64,000 bases of DNA from Microcystis panniformis FACHB-1757. Lineage in GTDB: Bacteria; Cyanobacteriota; Cyanobacteriia; Cyanobacteriales; Microcystaceae. Shown here piece after piece: positions 9,373-17,621 of the stretch. Below the pieces are notes generated by a model. The model was given only the letters and a program-made list of their open reading frames with translations, had not been told where the DNA came from and did not search any database. The stretch spans positions 2,666,001-2,730,000 of the forward strand of contig NZ_CP011339.1 in the NCBI RefSeq assembly GCF_001264245.1. The letters are read 5' to 3'. A program made the position numbers and the translations under genes. The first letter of the stretch is position 1. Each line of letters begins with the position of its first letter.

Positions 9373-10410
9373 ATGACAGTCACAACCATCGGCAGAGTAC
9401 CAATTACGGAACCCGGACCATTACTCGATCCATTCCTTAAAGATGATAATGCTTTAATTGCTGCTGCCGAAGATTTTACAGTCTCTATAAATACTATTTC
9501 ACATCAACTTTATAGTAAGTATAGAGAAGCGTATAAAGCTGGACAATGGGGTAATGATTATTTTGCTGTAATGAGTCAGATAGGATTAGGAGATATAGAA
9601 AAACCTATCATTAAAGCTCACTACCTCAATCACATTAATAATATGAATAGACTGACCCATGATTTACTTACTACTTGGGCAGAAAATGTAGCGATTATTG
9701 AAGATTTCCAAAAAGACAAGAAAACAGAAAGACTATATTTATCATTCAGTAGTTTTTGTCAGGGATTAGGAGACTCAAAATTAGATCAAGTGACAGGAGC
9801 ATTACAAGAAGTTGTTCGTGAAGTAGGCGGCACTTTTCCCCTTCTCGTTCCTTTTACAGCTTTAGGAACAGCAGCTTTAGAAGGAGTCAATAATATTCTC
9901 AAAACCATACTAGATGCGGAATTTAGACCTCAAGTAAAAACTGTAGAATTTGCTTTTTATCCTGGCGATCAGAACCGCCTTCCCAACATTGGGGAAGCTC
10001 CCTTACAGACAGGAGCATATGCCTTTTTCTTTGAAGAAGTTGAATTAGAATCCCTACAAATGGAACGGAATGGTACTATTACTTCAACTCGTAATGAACC
10101 AGTAAGTCCCTACATTGTTGTTAATATCAAAAAAGGAATTACCTTGGCACCGGGTCAAATTGAGAAACACTTGGCAACGGAAGTCTTGGAGACTTACAAT
10201 AAATCTTATGGCAATCAACTCAATGCGGGAAATATATCTGGCAGTTATTTTAGTGTTTTAGAAGAACTAGGTAAAACAATACGCTTATCGACAGCTACAC
10301 AACGATATTTTGAGTTGCGAGGAAAAGGAGACCAACTCACTGAAAGTGAAACACAACGCCTGCAATTCTTATATACTTACTTGAAAGAGAATTTAATCAG
10401 TTTTGATTAA
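9373..10410 (+). CDS. Unknown protein of the hydrolase cluster
   Basis: 345 residues. A very good ribosome site (TTAGGAGG, 7-8 bases before the ATG) and a 44-base gap from the double hydrolase suggest co-transcription. No family is recognised. The protein has no signal peptide. The N-terminal 150 residues look helical; one moderately hydrophobic helix (FPLLVPFTALGTAALEGV, about 155-172) follows, then a beta-rich middle (about 195-270) with PYIVVNIKKGI. Its place suggests a partner, regulator or immunity function for the hydrolase, but nothing in the sequence shows this. Confidence 0.75.
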   Translation: MTVTTIGRVPITEPGPLLDPFLKDDNALIAAAEDFTVSINTISHQLYSKYREAYKAGQWGNDYFAVMSQIGLGDIEKPIIKAHYLNHINNMNRLTHDLLTTWAENVAIIEDFQKDKKTERLYLSFSSFCQGLGDSKLDQVTGALQEVVREVGGTFPLLVPFTALGTAALEGVNNILKTILDAEFRPQVKTVEFAFYPGDQNRLPNIGEAPLQTGAYAFFFEEVELESLQMERNGTITSTRNEPVSPYIVVNIKKGITLAPGQIEKHLATEVLETYNKSYGNQLNAGNISGSYFSVLEELGKTIRLSTATQRYFELRGKGDQLTESETQRLQFLYTYLKENLISFD

Positions 10411-10414
10411 ACGA

Positions 10415-10804
10415 TTAATCCTGCCATGAACCAGTTTCTTCAAGTAAAAGCTTGCCGTTTTTATAGACTCTTATTATACCACTTTCTGTGACAAAGTAAC
10501 GATAACTTCCATTAATAAACTCGTAGCCGAGAAATTGACAGGGAGTAACCCTATCTGAACACAAACGATAAACAGTTCTCCCAGTAAGTTTAATGGATTC
10601 TGCGGTTCTTAAACTTGTTCCAGTGTAGGAGACATTGTTGCACACTACCTCTCCTTCAGGACAATTTCTAGTAATCTTGACAATAAAATTTCTCGTTTGT
10701 AAGGTTTCTGCAAAAGTTGTTTTGCCCCAAAACAAGCAGATAAACAATAAAAACAGAGTTCTCATCAAGAAATTTGGCTTAAACCTAACAAAAAATAATC
10801 CCAT
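10415..10804 (-). CDS. Small secreted cysteine-containing protein
   Basis: Up to 129 residues (ATG 10804), or 116 from ATG 10765. MRTLFLLFICLFWG followed by KTTFA-ET is a convincing signal peptide, so the mature protein of about 95 residues is exported. It holds four cysteines (CPEGEVVC, LCSDRVTPC) that could form two disulfides, and short beta-type strands. No family is recognised. It is convergent with the 345-residue gene, with only 4 bases between their ends, and lies downstream of the lysozyme gene on the same strand. A periplasmic or cell-wall partner is possible. Confidence 0.6.
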   Translation of the reverse strand: MGLFFVRFKPNFLMRTLFLLFICLFWGKTTFAETLQTRNFIVKITRNCPEGEVVCNNVSYTGTSLRTAESIKLTGRTVYRLCSDRVTPCQFLGYEFINGSYRYFVTESGIIRVYKNGKLLLEETGSWQD

Positions 10805-10846
10805 ACTTTAATTCCAGTAGCTAATAAATATCTCTCTGTGTTCTCC

Positions 10847-10881
10847 GTGTCTCCGGGGTGCAAATGTCACCCCGGAGACAC
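10847..10881. terminator. Perfect 14-bp hairpin between lysozyme and small secreted gene
   Basis: GTGTCTCCGGGGTG pairs perfectly with CACCCCGGAGACAC around a 7-nt loop, 7 bp beyond the lysozyme stop. No U-tract follows on either strand, so it may stabilise the mRNA 3' end or attenuate read-through rather than terminate strongly. Confidence 0.5.
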
Positions 10882-10887
10882 AACTAC

Positions 10888-11610
10888 TTACTTAGCAAAT
10901 TTCCCCTTACCTTGCCACAATTCACCCTCAGCCTTGCGCCGTCGCAGCAGACCTTCATGGACATTGGAACCCGGATTAGAGTAGAGTTCTAAAATCTTAG
11001 GTACGTCATTCCATCGCTTATCTCGCAAAGCAGAAGTGATAGAATTAAAACCGGGATTACCGTAGAAATGATCGCCTAAATTGTAAGCAAACGAAATCAA
11101 GGCTGAACGCTGATTATCATTCATCTCATTCCAATAAGGAATTGAAGCAGCTAGGTGATTTACGGTGTTTTCAAGATCGTGGGATAAATAACTCTGAGCG
11201 GTTGCTAAAGTGATATTTGGATCGCCAAAACGAACAGGTTTGCCATTAGGATACCGAGTTGTTCCAATCCCAATCGTCGCCACTCCTACGCCATCATTAT
11301 AAACATGAGGGACAAAACCTTCAAACTCAGTTATAATCTGAACTGCTTGTTCAGGAACTTTACTATTGCTTTCTACTCGGTCCATAGACTCTGGAATAGG
11401 AGACCAATCTTTTTCAAAGATATACCAGACACCAGCCCCGCTACTCAGGGTTACTTTTAAATGTCCGTTGGGTGCAGATTCCACCTTGTCGATGCTGATG
11501 GTTTGTCCGGCTTTGTAAATCTTTTTCTCAGTATCGGGTAGCTTACTGGATTGTTCTGTCGATTTCTTGATCGCAGTGTCGTGAAGTGCTGTCAAAGTTG
11601 CTATTGCCAT
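10888..11610 (-). CDS. GH24 (T4-type) lysozyme with N-terminal SH3-like domain
   Basis: 240 residues from ATG 11610, which has AGAGG eight bases upstream; upstream in-frame codons to 11700 lack such a site. Residues about 20-80 (EKKIYKAGQTISIDKVES to GAGVWYIFEKDW) resemble the two SH3-like domains of the double hydrolase at 6326-9328. The rest is a T4-lysozyme-like muramidase: the catalytic Glu in ITEFEGFVPHVYNDGVG and TIGIGTTRYPNG, with RSALISFAYNLG downstream. It cleaves the MurNAc-GlcNAc bond of peptidoglycan. No holin, no classical signal peptide and no phage genes are nearby. The shared domain suggests common targeting with the double hydrolase. Confidence 0.87.
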   Translation of the reverse strand: MAIATLTALHDTAIKKSTEQSSKLPDTEKKIYKAGQTISIDKVESAPNGHLKVTLSSGAGVWYIFEKDWSPIPESMDRVESNSKVPEQAVQIITEFEGFVPHVYNDGVGVATIGIGTTRYPNGKPVRFGDPNITLATAQSYLSHDLENTVNHLAASIPYWNEMNDNQRSALISFAYNLGDHFYGNPGFNSITSALRDKRWNDVPKILELYSNPGSNVHEGLLRRRKAEGELWQGKGKFAK

Positions 11611-11955
11611 AAATAGACCTCTAAACTTATCTGCTGACAAAACAATGTTAATATATTTGGTTCTTCGTTGCTTGGTCTGGTTTGATCGGGTGGATAACAC
11701 GAACCGAAGAGCCAGTCTATTGTATGGATGCCCAAGGGGACAGACGGACAGACAGGGGGAGAATCTGATTAACTTTCCCCAGGGGCTTTTGTTAAGTTAC
11801 ATTAAGCCCTAGAATAAAATCCCAGTGAGTTAGACGAAATTCGCTCGATCGCTCGGTCTTATCCGCTCCTAGCTGAGACAGAGAAAAGATAGCGCATCGA
11901 GAAACAGAAAACTTGAGCTACTCAAGCTTTCGTCAATACTGCCCTGTTATCCATC
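11611..11955. other. Divergent intergenic region, lysozyme / desB
   Basis: About 345 bp separating two divergent genes; both promoters must lie here. A short GGACAGACAGG tandem occurs near 11738. I see no clear -35/-10 pair, terminator or mobile-element end. Confidence 0.4.
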
Positions 11956-13008
11956 TTGAGTTATAACCTAGTGTCCCAAACCCTATCTAAACCTACCCTA
12001 GAAAGAGAATTTTTGCCATTTACCCTACAGGATGTCCGTCTAGCTATCCCGGCCCGTTGCTTCCAATCAAGCGTTTTTCGCTCTTTAGCCTACTTTTTTT
12101 TTGACATTGGCATTATTACCCTACTTTACTGGATAACTTACCAGATTAATCAAGCATGGTTCTTCCCCCTTTTTTGGTTTATGCAGGGAACCATGTTTTG
12201 GGCCTTATTTGTCGTCGGTCACGATTGCGGTCACGGTTCCTTTTCCCGTTATCGTTGGTTAAATAACCTAATCGGTCATCTCAGTCATACTCCCATTCTC
12301 GTACCTTTCCACGGTTGGCGCATCAGTCATCGCACCCATCACGCTAATACTGGCAATATCGACACCGATGAAAGTTGGTATCCCGTCACGGAAACCCAGT
12401 ATAACAATATGGCTTGGTACGAAAAATTAGCTCGTTTTCAGCTAATTTTATTTGTTTACCCCCTTTATCTTTTCCGTCGTTCCCCTAATAAACAGGGGTC
12501 CCATTTTATGCCCGAAAGCCCCCTCTTTCGCCCCTCGGAACGGTGGCAGGTACTGACTAGCACCGTTTGCTGTACCTTTATGTTAGGTCTATTAATCGGG
12601 GTGGGTATTAGCCAAGGCTTTTGGTTTCTGTTTAACTACTACATCATGCCCTATATCGTCTTTGTGGTTTGGTTAGACTTGGTGACATTCCTACACCACA
12701 CTGAAGATGATATTCCCTGGTATCGCGGTCAAGATTGGTACTTTCTCAAAGGGGCGCTTTCTACCATCGATCGCGATTATGGCATCTTTAATCCCATCCA
12801 TCACCAAATTGGTACTCACGTCGCCCATCATATTTTTATCACTATTCCCCACTATCATCTCCAAGAAGCAACCGAGGCTATCCGTCCCGTCTTAGGAGAC
12901 TATTATCGCGTCTCGAAAGAACCGATTTTCAAATCTCTCTGGCGGTCCTACCGCAATTGTCATTTTGTCAGTGACCAAGGCAGTAAGATTTTTTACCGCA
13001 AAAACTAA
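11956..13008 (+). CDS. desB: Omega-3 (delta-15) acyl-lipid desaturase
   Basis: A 350-residue membrane desaturase with the three histidine boxes of the acyl-lipid family: HDCGH (about residue 89), HRTHH (about 125) and HVAHH (about 288). Hydrophobic segments surround them (about 43-80 and 195-235). The N-terminal LPFTLQDVRLAIPARCF is typical of cyanobacterial omega-3 enzymes, which use ferredoxin to put the delta-15 double bond into membrane glycerolipids, usually at low temperature. The start is uncertain: no ATG is available, TTG 11956 gives the full length and GTG 11971 is an alternative. The delta-12 enzyme DesA is the closest alternative identity. Confidence 0.88.
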   Translation: MSYNLVSQTLSKPTLEREFLPFTLQDVRLAIPARCFQSSVFRSLAYFFFDIGIITLLYWITYQINQAWFFPLFWFMQGTMFWALFVVGHDCGHGSFSRYRWLNNLIGHLSHTPILVPFHGWRISHRTHHANTGNIDTDESWYPVTETQYNNMAWYEKLARFQLILFVYPLYLFRRSPNKQGSHFMPESPLFRPSERWQVLTSTVCCTFMLGLLIGVGISQGFWFLFNYYIMPYIVFVVWLDLVTFLHHTEDDIPWYRGQDWYFLKGALSTIDRDYGIFNPIHHQIGTHVAHHIFITIPHYHLQEATEAIRPVLGDYYRVSKEPIFKSLWRSYRNCHFVSDQGSKIFYRKN

Positions 13009-13138
13009 TCTTATCTTAGCTATCAGGAGGAAACGGCAGCAAAATCTGCCTCCTCCTCTCACACCGAAAAGAGTTGCCAAAACTGGGGGTAAAGTCTTTG
13101 TCTTTATTTGGTTCAGTGGCAAGGGATGAAGCTGATGC

Positions 13139-13214
13139 AGTGAAATTGGCTAATGATTCGGTAGTAGTGCCGTAGCCCTCTTGCTTACCTGGTATGAATT
13201 GTGTAAAATATTTA
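13139..13214 (+). repeat. Dispersed repeat, copy 1 (inverted copy at 56519-56581)
   Basis: The stretch ending CTGGTATGAATTGTGTAAAA is repeated in reverse complement at 56519-56581 with few changes. It adjoins a MITE end here and lies close to another element there, so it is probably a relic of a longer mobile sequence. Confidence 0.6.
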
Positions 13215-13419
13215 GGGTCTGCTGAAAAAGTTTTTCGTGGGGGCAGGGTGTGGGGTGTGGGGTGTGGGGTTTTACCGATTTTGAGGTAGTCAGTTACCTA
13301 ATTTTCAGGGAAAAAGTCCAGGAATTTTACCCCCGATCCCTCCAATGGTCGGCACTTTTTGAGGAAAAAAAGCCTAAAAGCCTTATTCAACAAGATTTTT
13401 AGATTTATTCAGCAAGCCC
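13215..13419. mobile_element. MITE family A, copy 1 (205 bp)
   Basis: Ends GGGTCTGCTGAAAAA and, inverted, GGGCTTGCTGAATAA, flanked by 6-bp direct repeats TATTTA (13209-13214 and 13420-13425). The interior contains GGGGTGT repeats. There is no coding capacity. The same ends and duplication size occur at 13489-13700 and 55560-55790. Confidence 0.8.
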
Positions 13420-13465
13420 TATTTATTAATAAAAATAATTGGCTCAAATCAGTCTTTAAACCTCT

Positions 13466-13850
13466 AAGTATCTAAGCACAATTAATTAGGGTTTGCTGAA
13501 TAAATTTGAAATGTAGGCAAAGTAAAGGTTTTGGGGCTTTACGAGCGAAACAGGTGCAAGATTTTGAGAGAATCGTCGTTCAAAACCTTGCGTCTTCATC
13601 GGCCCGCGTCCTGTAGGGGCGAAGCATTCGGACAATAACCTATCGGTGAAAAGGTAGATTTTCTATCCGAATGCTTCGCCCGTACTTATTCAGCAAACCC
13701 TAATTACACATCTAAGCCACTACTCCGTCAGACTTCTGGTGTGAGGAAACAGTGAACTGAAAACTCAAATCCGATCCCTAATAGCTGTATCCCGTCTCCC
13801 GTCTCCTGTCTCGGAGTCTCGACTAGGAAATTAATTTTGCACGACTACTT
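13466..13850. mobile_element. MITE family E, copy 1, interrupted by a family A MITE
   Basis: Outer ends AAGTATCTAAGCACAATTAA and (reverse complement of the right end) AAGTAGTCGTGCAAAATTAA are inverted repeats shared with 32251-32343 and 56674-56776. A family A element sits inside near the left end. Without it this copy would be about 167 bp. Confidence 0.65.
13489..13700. mobile_element. MITE family A, copy 2 (212 bp), nested
   Basis: Terminal repeats GGGTTTGCTGAATAA and its inverse TTATTCAGCAAACCC, flanked by 6-bp direct repeats TAATTA (13483-13488 and 13701-13706). Removing the element and one repeat restores the continuous sequence seen in the family E copy at 56674-56776. Confidence 0.82.
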
Positions 13851-13930
13851 AATAATGTTCAAACTTCCTCTCTGGAACCCCGGCACTTGCCACTCCTTAC
13901 CCACGACTATAAAATTAGCATCCATCTTGC

Positions 13931-13957
13931 GGGGGTATTACCCTTGTTAATACCCCC
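13931..13957. terminator. Hairpin downstream of tldE
   Basis: GGGGGTATTA pairs perfectly with TAATACCCCC around a 7-nt loop, 22 bp beyond the tldE stop. TATTTTT follows on the plus strand only, so it is a weak candidate terminator for the operon on the minus strand. Confidence 0.5.
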
Positions 13958-13978
13958 TATTTTTGGTCCGATATAGTG

Positions 13979-15322
13979 TTAAGCTTCTCCCGTGATTGAT
14001 AAACCCTCTACCCAAACGTAGGGACAAACACCACTGGGAGTAATAACTGCTTCCGGTTCCAGATAAACAATCGATTTCAGCAGTGTTAAAATATCTCCAG
14101 CTACGGTAGCGGAATCGATGCTAACGCGCTCATTTTTGTTCACTAACCAACCGTCAAAGGGCAAAGAGAAGGAACCTTGTAGAGAATTAACTCCCGCATG
14201 AAGTGCCTGTAAACTATCAATTAAAACCACATTTTCTGCTGTTTCCAAAGAATATATCTTTGGTTGATTAGCACTAGCAAAAACGTGATAAAAATGGGGA
14301 CTAACCGTTACTTTTGACCCAATGTTACCGTTGCCAGTCGGTTCTGTATTCATCCGTTTAGCGGTAATCGTGCTATGGAGAAAATTACTCAAAATCCCCT
14401 CTTTAATTAATTCCACACGACGGGTGGGAGTGCCTTCACTATCAAAAGTTTCTGCGGCAACATTAGCTGGATGGAGGGCATCATCACACAAATTTAAGGC
14501 AGTAGCAGCGATTTGTGTTCCCAAAGATTCAGGAGTAGAAAGACTCTGTTTATCAAGGACATTTTGGGCATTAAACAGATTAGAAAATGCTCCCATTAGA
14601 CTCAAAAAGGCCCGGGGGGCAAAAACCACTAAATATTTACCCGTGGTAATCGGTTGATAGTCCAGATGGCTAACAGTTTTGGTAATCGCTTCCTCGATGC
14701 AACCATCGATATCTAATTTTTCCAGGCCCGGACTAACCCGAAAAGCACCAGCGCTGCGGGGTTTTTTGCCTTCCTGTTCGGTTTTGGTGTATAAATACAC
14801 ACTGGCATAACTACGCGCTTCCTGACGCATTGCCCCGTCGCTATTGAGATAAAAACGTCTGACCTGCTGTTGTCCCAAACCGTTATAGGGAACACTGGCA
14901 ATAGCCGGATGGGCCGCTAGTAGGGATTTTTCGGCGGCTAATAACTTATCGACGAGAGTGGATACAGCTGCTTGATTAGACATTTCGCTGGCCACTTCTG
15001 TGGTAGGTGCGGTGGCGGCAGGACTAAAATCGGGGACATTTTCCTTAACACCAAAAAAGCTGGCTTCTTGGGCGGTTTTCAGGGCTAATTGCAGTCCCAC
15101 CGGGTCCACATCGGTGGTCGAGGTGACACCGACTTGATTATCCCGATTCCAGACGCGAACGATAACGCTGGAACGATTGGAAGCTTGTACCTGTTTGGGT
15201 TCCCCTTGAAACACATCCACATCGGTTTCATCGACCGAGGAACCATAGATGTCGTATTTAGCAATTCCTAAAGCTTGGGCGCTAGAATTAGCGATTTGGG
15301 CGATATCTTCAACTTTTGGCAT
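13979..15322 (-). CDS. tldE: TldE/PmbA-type metalloprotease subunit
   Basis: 447 residues with the TldD/PmbA fold: an N-terminal domain with DIYGSSVDETDVDVFQGEPK and a C-terminal beta domain with GTPTRRVELIKEGILSNFLH and FSLPFDGWLVNKNERVSIDS. It lacks the HEXXXH zinc motif seen in the partner at 16152-17621, as expected for the non-catalytic subunit of the TldD-TldE complex. In other bacteria that complex degrades unfolded or peptide substrates and matures some ribosomal peptides. It is the third gene of a minus-strand operon, separated from the DUF456 gene by about 250 bp containing two short repeat families. Confidence 0.88.
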   Translation of the reverse strand: MPKVEDIAQIANSSAQALGIAKYDIYGSSVDETDVDVFQGEPKQVQASNRSSVIVRVWNRDNQVGVTSTTDVDPVGLQLALKTAQEASFFGVKENVPDFSPAATAPTTEVASEMSNQAAVSTLVDKLLAAEKSLLAAHPAIASVPYNGLGQQQVRRFYLNSDGAMRQEARSYASVYLYTKTEQEGKKPRSAGAFRVSPGLEKLDIDGCIEEAITKTVSHLDYQPITTGKYLVVFAPRAFLSLMGAFSNLFNAQNVLDKQSLSTPESLGTQIAATALNLCDDALHPANVAAETFDSEGTPTRRVELIKEGILSNFLHSTITAKRMNTEPTGNGNIGSKVTVSPHFYHVFASANQPKIYSLETAENVVLIDSLQALHAGVNSLQGSFSLPFDGWLVNKNERVSIDSATVAGDILTLLKSIVYLEPEAVITPSGVCPYVWVEGLSITGEA

Positions 15323-15475
15323 AGATTTTTTTTGGTGTTGGAGGATTTTTCAGTTATCAGTAAACAGTAATCAGTAATCAGTGAAAAGAAAGCTCAGAAC
15401 TTGCCACTTAACAGTGTCCACTGAAAACTCAAATCTGATAACTGATAACTGATAGCGGTCAGCCGTAAGCTAGAT

Positions 15476-15566
15476 AAGTAGGGAGGCACAATTATTTGTA
15501 GGATGGGTTAGCGGTAGCGTAACATGAGCGGGCGTTGGGTTTCATGCTTCAACCCAACCTACGTTC
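15476..15566. repeat. Dispersed 90-bp repeat R, copy 1
   Basis: Starts AAGTAGGGAGGCACAATTAT and ends CAACCCAACCTACGTTC. Near-identical copies are at 18389-18479, 51540-51630 and 51738-51828, with a 33-bp fragment at 28941-28973. It has partial internal symmetry and no coding capacity. Confidence 0.8.
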
Positions 15567-15573
15567 TGAAAAC

Positions 15574-16149
15574 TCAAATCTGATAACTGATAACTGATAA
15601 CTGATAACTGATAACTGAAGAGAGATTGGGCCAAGTGGTGACAATAAAGACGATAACGGCGGCCGTGGCCAGCATAGCTTTGGCAACGTGACCGATAACC
15701 GTGCCGACGACGATACCGACACAGACTTTTAGGGATTGTTGCAAACGGGGGGTTAATTCCAAATCGCGACGATAGGCGTATTCTCCGACAAAAGCCCCGA
15801 CCACAGGACCGATAAATAGGCCGATAATTGGGCCGCCAATGGGTAAAGCGGGTAAAAGTCCGAATATTCCCGCTAATAAACCCACTACTAACCCGATTTG
15901 ACTCCAATTGCTCGCCCCAACTTTTTGCGCACCGAGATAACTAGCGAGGAATTCCACCCCCAGACTGAGGAGAAGGATAACAAAGGCCACGGTTAAAGCG
16001 ACCCCCATCCCCGCGAATTTGGTCACAAAACCCCACACCAGCATGGCGATTAAAATCAAACTCATGCCGGGGATAGCGGGCAGCAGTTCGCCAATTATCC
16101 CCACTATCATGATGGCGATGAGGAAATAGTAGAGAATTACTAAAGCCAT
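15574..16149 (-). CDS. DUF456 membrane protein
   Basis: 191 residues, almost all hydrophobic. A glycine-rich helix pair at about 5-45 (YFLIAIMIVGIIGELLPAIP) and further membrane segments at about 48-70, 80-120 and 130-175 (GxxxG-rich, FGLLPALPIGGPIIGLFIGP) match the DUF456 family; function is unknown. Its ATG lies 2 bp after the tldD stop, so translation is probably coupled. The last ten or so residues, SVISYQLSVISYQI, are encoded by an array of TTATCAG heptamers, so the natural C-terminus has been replaced or extended by repeat DNA. Confidence 0.8.
   Translation of the reverse strand: MALVILYYFLIAIMIVGIIGELLPAIPGMSLILIAMLVWGFVTKFAGMGVALTVAFVILLLSLGVEFLASYLGAQKVGASNWSQIGLVVGLLAGIFGLLPALPIGGPIIGLFIGPVVGAFVGEYAYRRDLELTPRLQQSLKVCVGIVVGTVIGHVAKAMLATAAVIVFIVTTWPNLSSVISYQLSVISYQI
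15580..15618. repeat. Heptanucleotide array (TGATAAC units)
   Basis: About five tandem heptamers overlapping the 3' end of the DUF456 gene. The same unit forms the arrays at 25956-26327, 51111-51336 and 51469-51700. Confidence 0.85.
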
Positions 16150-16151
16150 GA

Positions 16152-17621
16152 TTAACGACCGCCAACGGTAATAGAATCGACTTTTAAATGGGGTTGACCA
16201 ACGGTGACATAAACGCTACCACTGACGGAACCGCAAAAACCGGCCGCTAGACCTAAATCTTGGGAACACATAGAGATTTTATTCATAATCTCCTTAGCTG
16301 AACCGATTAAAGTCGCGCCTTTTAGGGGTTTAGTCAGATTGCCGTTTTCGATAAGATAAGCTTCCTCGACAGCGAAATTAAATTCCCCGGTCGCCCCCAC
16401 ACTACCACCGCCCATTTTTTTGCAATAAATGCCTTTATCGATGGAATTAAAGAGATTATCGAGGGTATATTCCCCAGGTGCGATGTAGGTATTCCGCATC
16501 CGACTAGCGGCCGCATAGGTGTAGTTTTGACGGCGACCGCTACCTGTGCGCGGATGGCCGGTTTTAATTGAACCGGTGCGATCGGCAATGAAGTTTTTTA
16601 GGATACCATTTTCAATTAGGAGAGTACGCTGGGCCGGCATTCCCTCATCGTCCATATCGATAGTACCGAAAGCTTTATCGGATAATCCTTCGTCCCAAGC
16701 TGTCAGGTTTTCGTGGGCGATTTTTTCGCCTTTTTTATCGAGAAAGGGCGTGGTTTTTTGTTCGATTTGCGTAGTTTCTAGCAAATGGCCACAAGCTTCG
16801 TGGAAGATAACGCCGCCAAATTCATTGGCCATGACGATGGGATAACTGCCGGATTCTACATAGTCAGCGTAAAGCATTTTACCCGCCGATTCGGCCACTT
16901 CTGCCGCCGATTCCTCGGCATTCCAAGTCCGCAGAAAATCGGGATTACTGGTACTACCCACCCGTTTACCAATGCTAGAACGATTAGTCCCATCGGCACA
17001 GAGGAGATTATAGCCCACCGATTGGGTGAGGCGAATATCCCGGGCAAAAGTGCCATCACTAGCGGCAACTAAAATTTCTTGCCAATCGCGAAAATAAGCG
17101 GCGCGACGAGATTGGACGTGAGAGGCTTTCTGATTGAGTTGAACGTTAGCAGTTAGGAGAATATCACCCATTTCTCGCAAAGAACTGCAATTATTCAGCC
17201 AAATATCTTTATTTTTGACCGTGGCATAATCCCGGAACATTTCCAGATTGATTTCGGGAATATATGCGTTAGGACTGGGTAGGTTTAAACCCAGAATCGA
17301 TAAACCTTTTTCTAGGGCATTTTTTAAGCCTTGGAAGCTTAAATCGTTGGTACTGACATAACAATCAGCTTTACCGCGAAAAAGGCGGATTCCTGCCCCT
17401 GTAGATAGTTTCGGTGAGAGACTGGTGATGCTGTCATCTTCGGCTAAACAACTGATATAGTTGACTCTTTCGAGGAAAAATTCGATAAAAGTTGCCCCGG
17501 CAGCCCGTCCCAGTCCCAGAAGAGTGGACAAAGGGGCCGCCCAAGAGCTATCAAAGCGCTCCAGACTAGGATTATATTTCAGGGTGGGGAGTTCTTTGGA
17601 GATGAGTAGAGTGGGTGACAT
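16152..17621 (-). CDS. tldD: TldD-type zinc metalloprotease
   Basis: 489 residues. The zinc-binding HEACGH motif in EFGGVIFHEACGHLLETTQI (about residue 275), the following GTIDMDDEGMPAQRTLLIENG, and the C-terminal beta domain with GGGSVGATGEFNFAVEEAYLI are hallmarks of the TldD subunit. With the TldE protein at 13979-15322 it should form the heterodimeric TldD/E protease. It is the first gene of the operon tldD-DUF456-tldE. The ATG at 17621 gives MSPTLLISKELPTLKY; an intergenic region of about 185 bp separates it from the divergent gene at 17806. Confidence 0.92.
   Translation of the reverse strand: MSPTLLISKELPTLKYNPSLERFDSSWAAPLSTLLGLGRAAGATFIEFFLERVNYISCLAEDDSITSLSPKLSTGAGIRLFRGKADCYVSTNDLSFQGLKNALEKGLSILGLNLPSPNAYIPEINLEMFRDYATVKNKDIWLNNCSSLREMGDILLTANVQLNQKASHVQSRRAAYFRDWQEILVAASDGTFARDIRLTQSVGYNLLCADGTNRSSIGKRVGSTSNPDFLRTWNAEESAAEVAESAGKMLYADYVESGSYPIVMANEFGGVIFHEACGHLLETTQIEQKTTPFLDKKGEKIAHENLTAWDEGLSDKAFGTIDMDDEGMPAQRTLLIENGILKNFIADRTGSIKTGHPRTGSGRRQNYTYAAASRMRNTYIAPGEYTLDNLFNSIDKGIYCKKMGGGSVGATGEFNFAVEEAYLIENGNLTKPLKGATLIGSAKEIMNKISMCSQDLGLAAGFCGSVSGSVYVTVGQPHLKVDSITVGGR

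Noticed and set aside
4541..11610. Prophage origin of the hydrolase cluster
   Set aside because: No capsid, tail, terminase, integrase or holin gene is present, and the double hydrolase is membrane-anchored with TPR-like repeats.
15089..17072. Plus-strand frames opposite tldD and tldE
   Set aside because: They are shadows of well-supported minus-strand genes and lack any family pattern.
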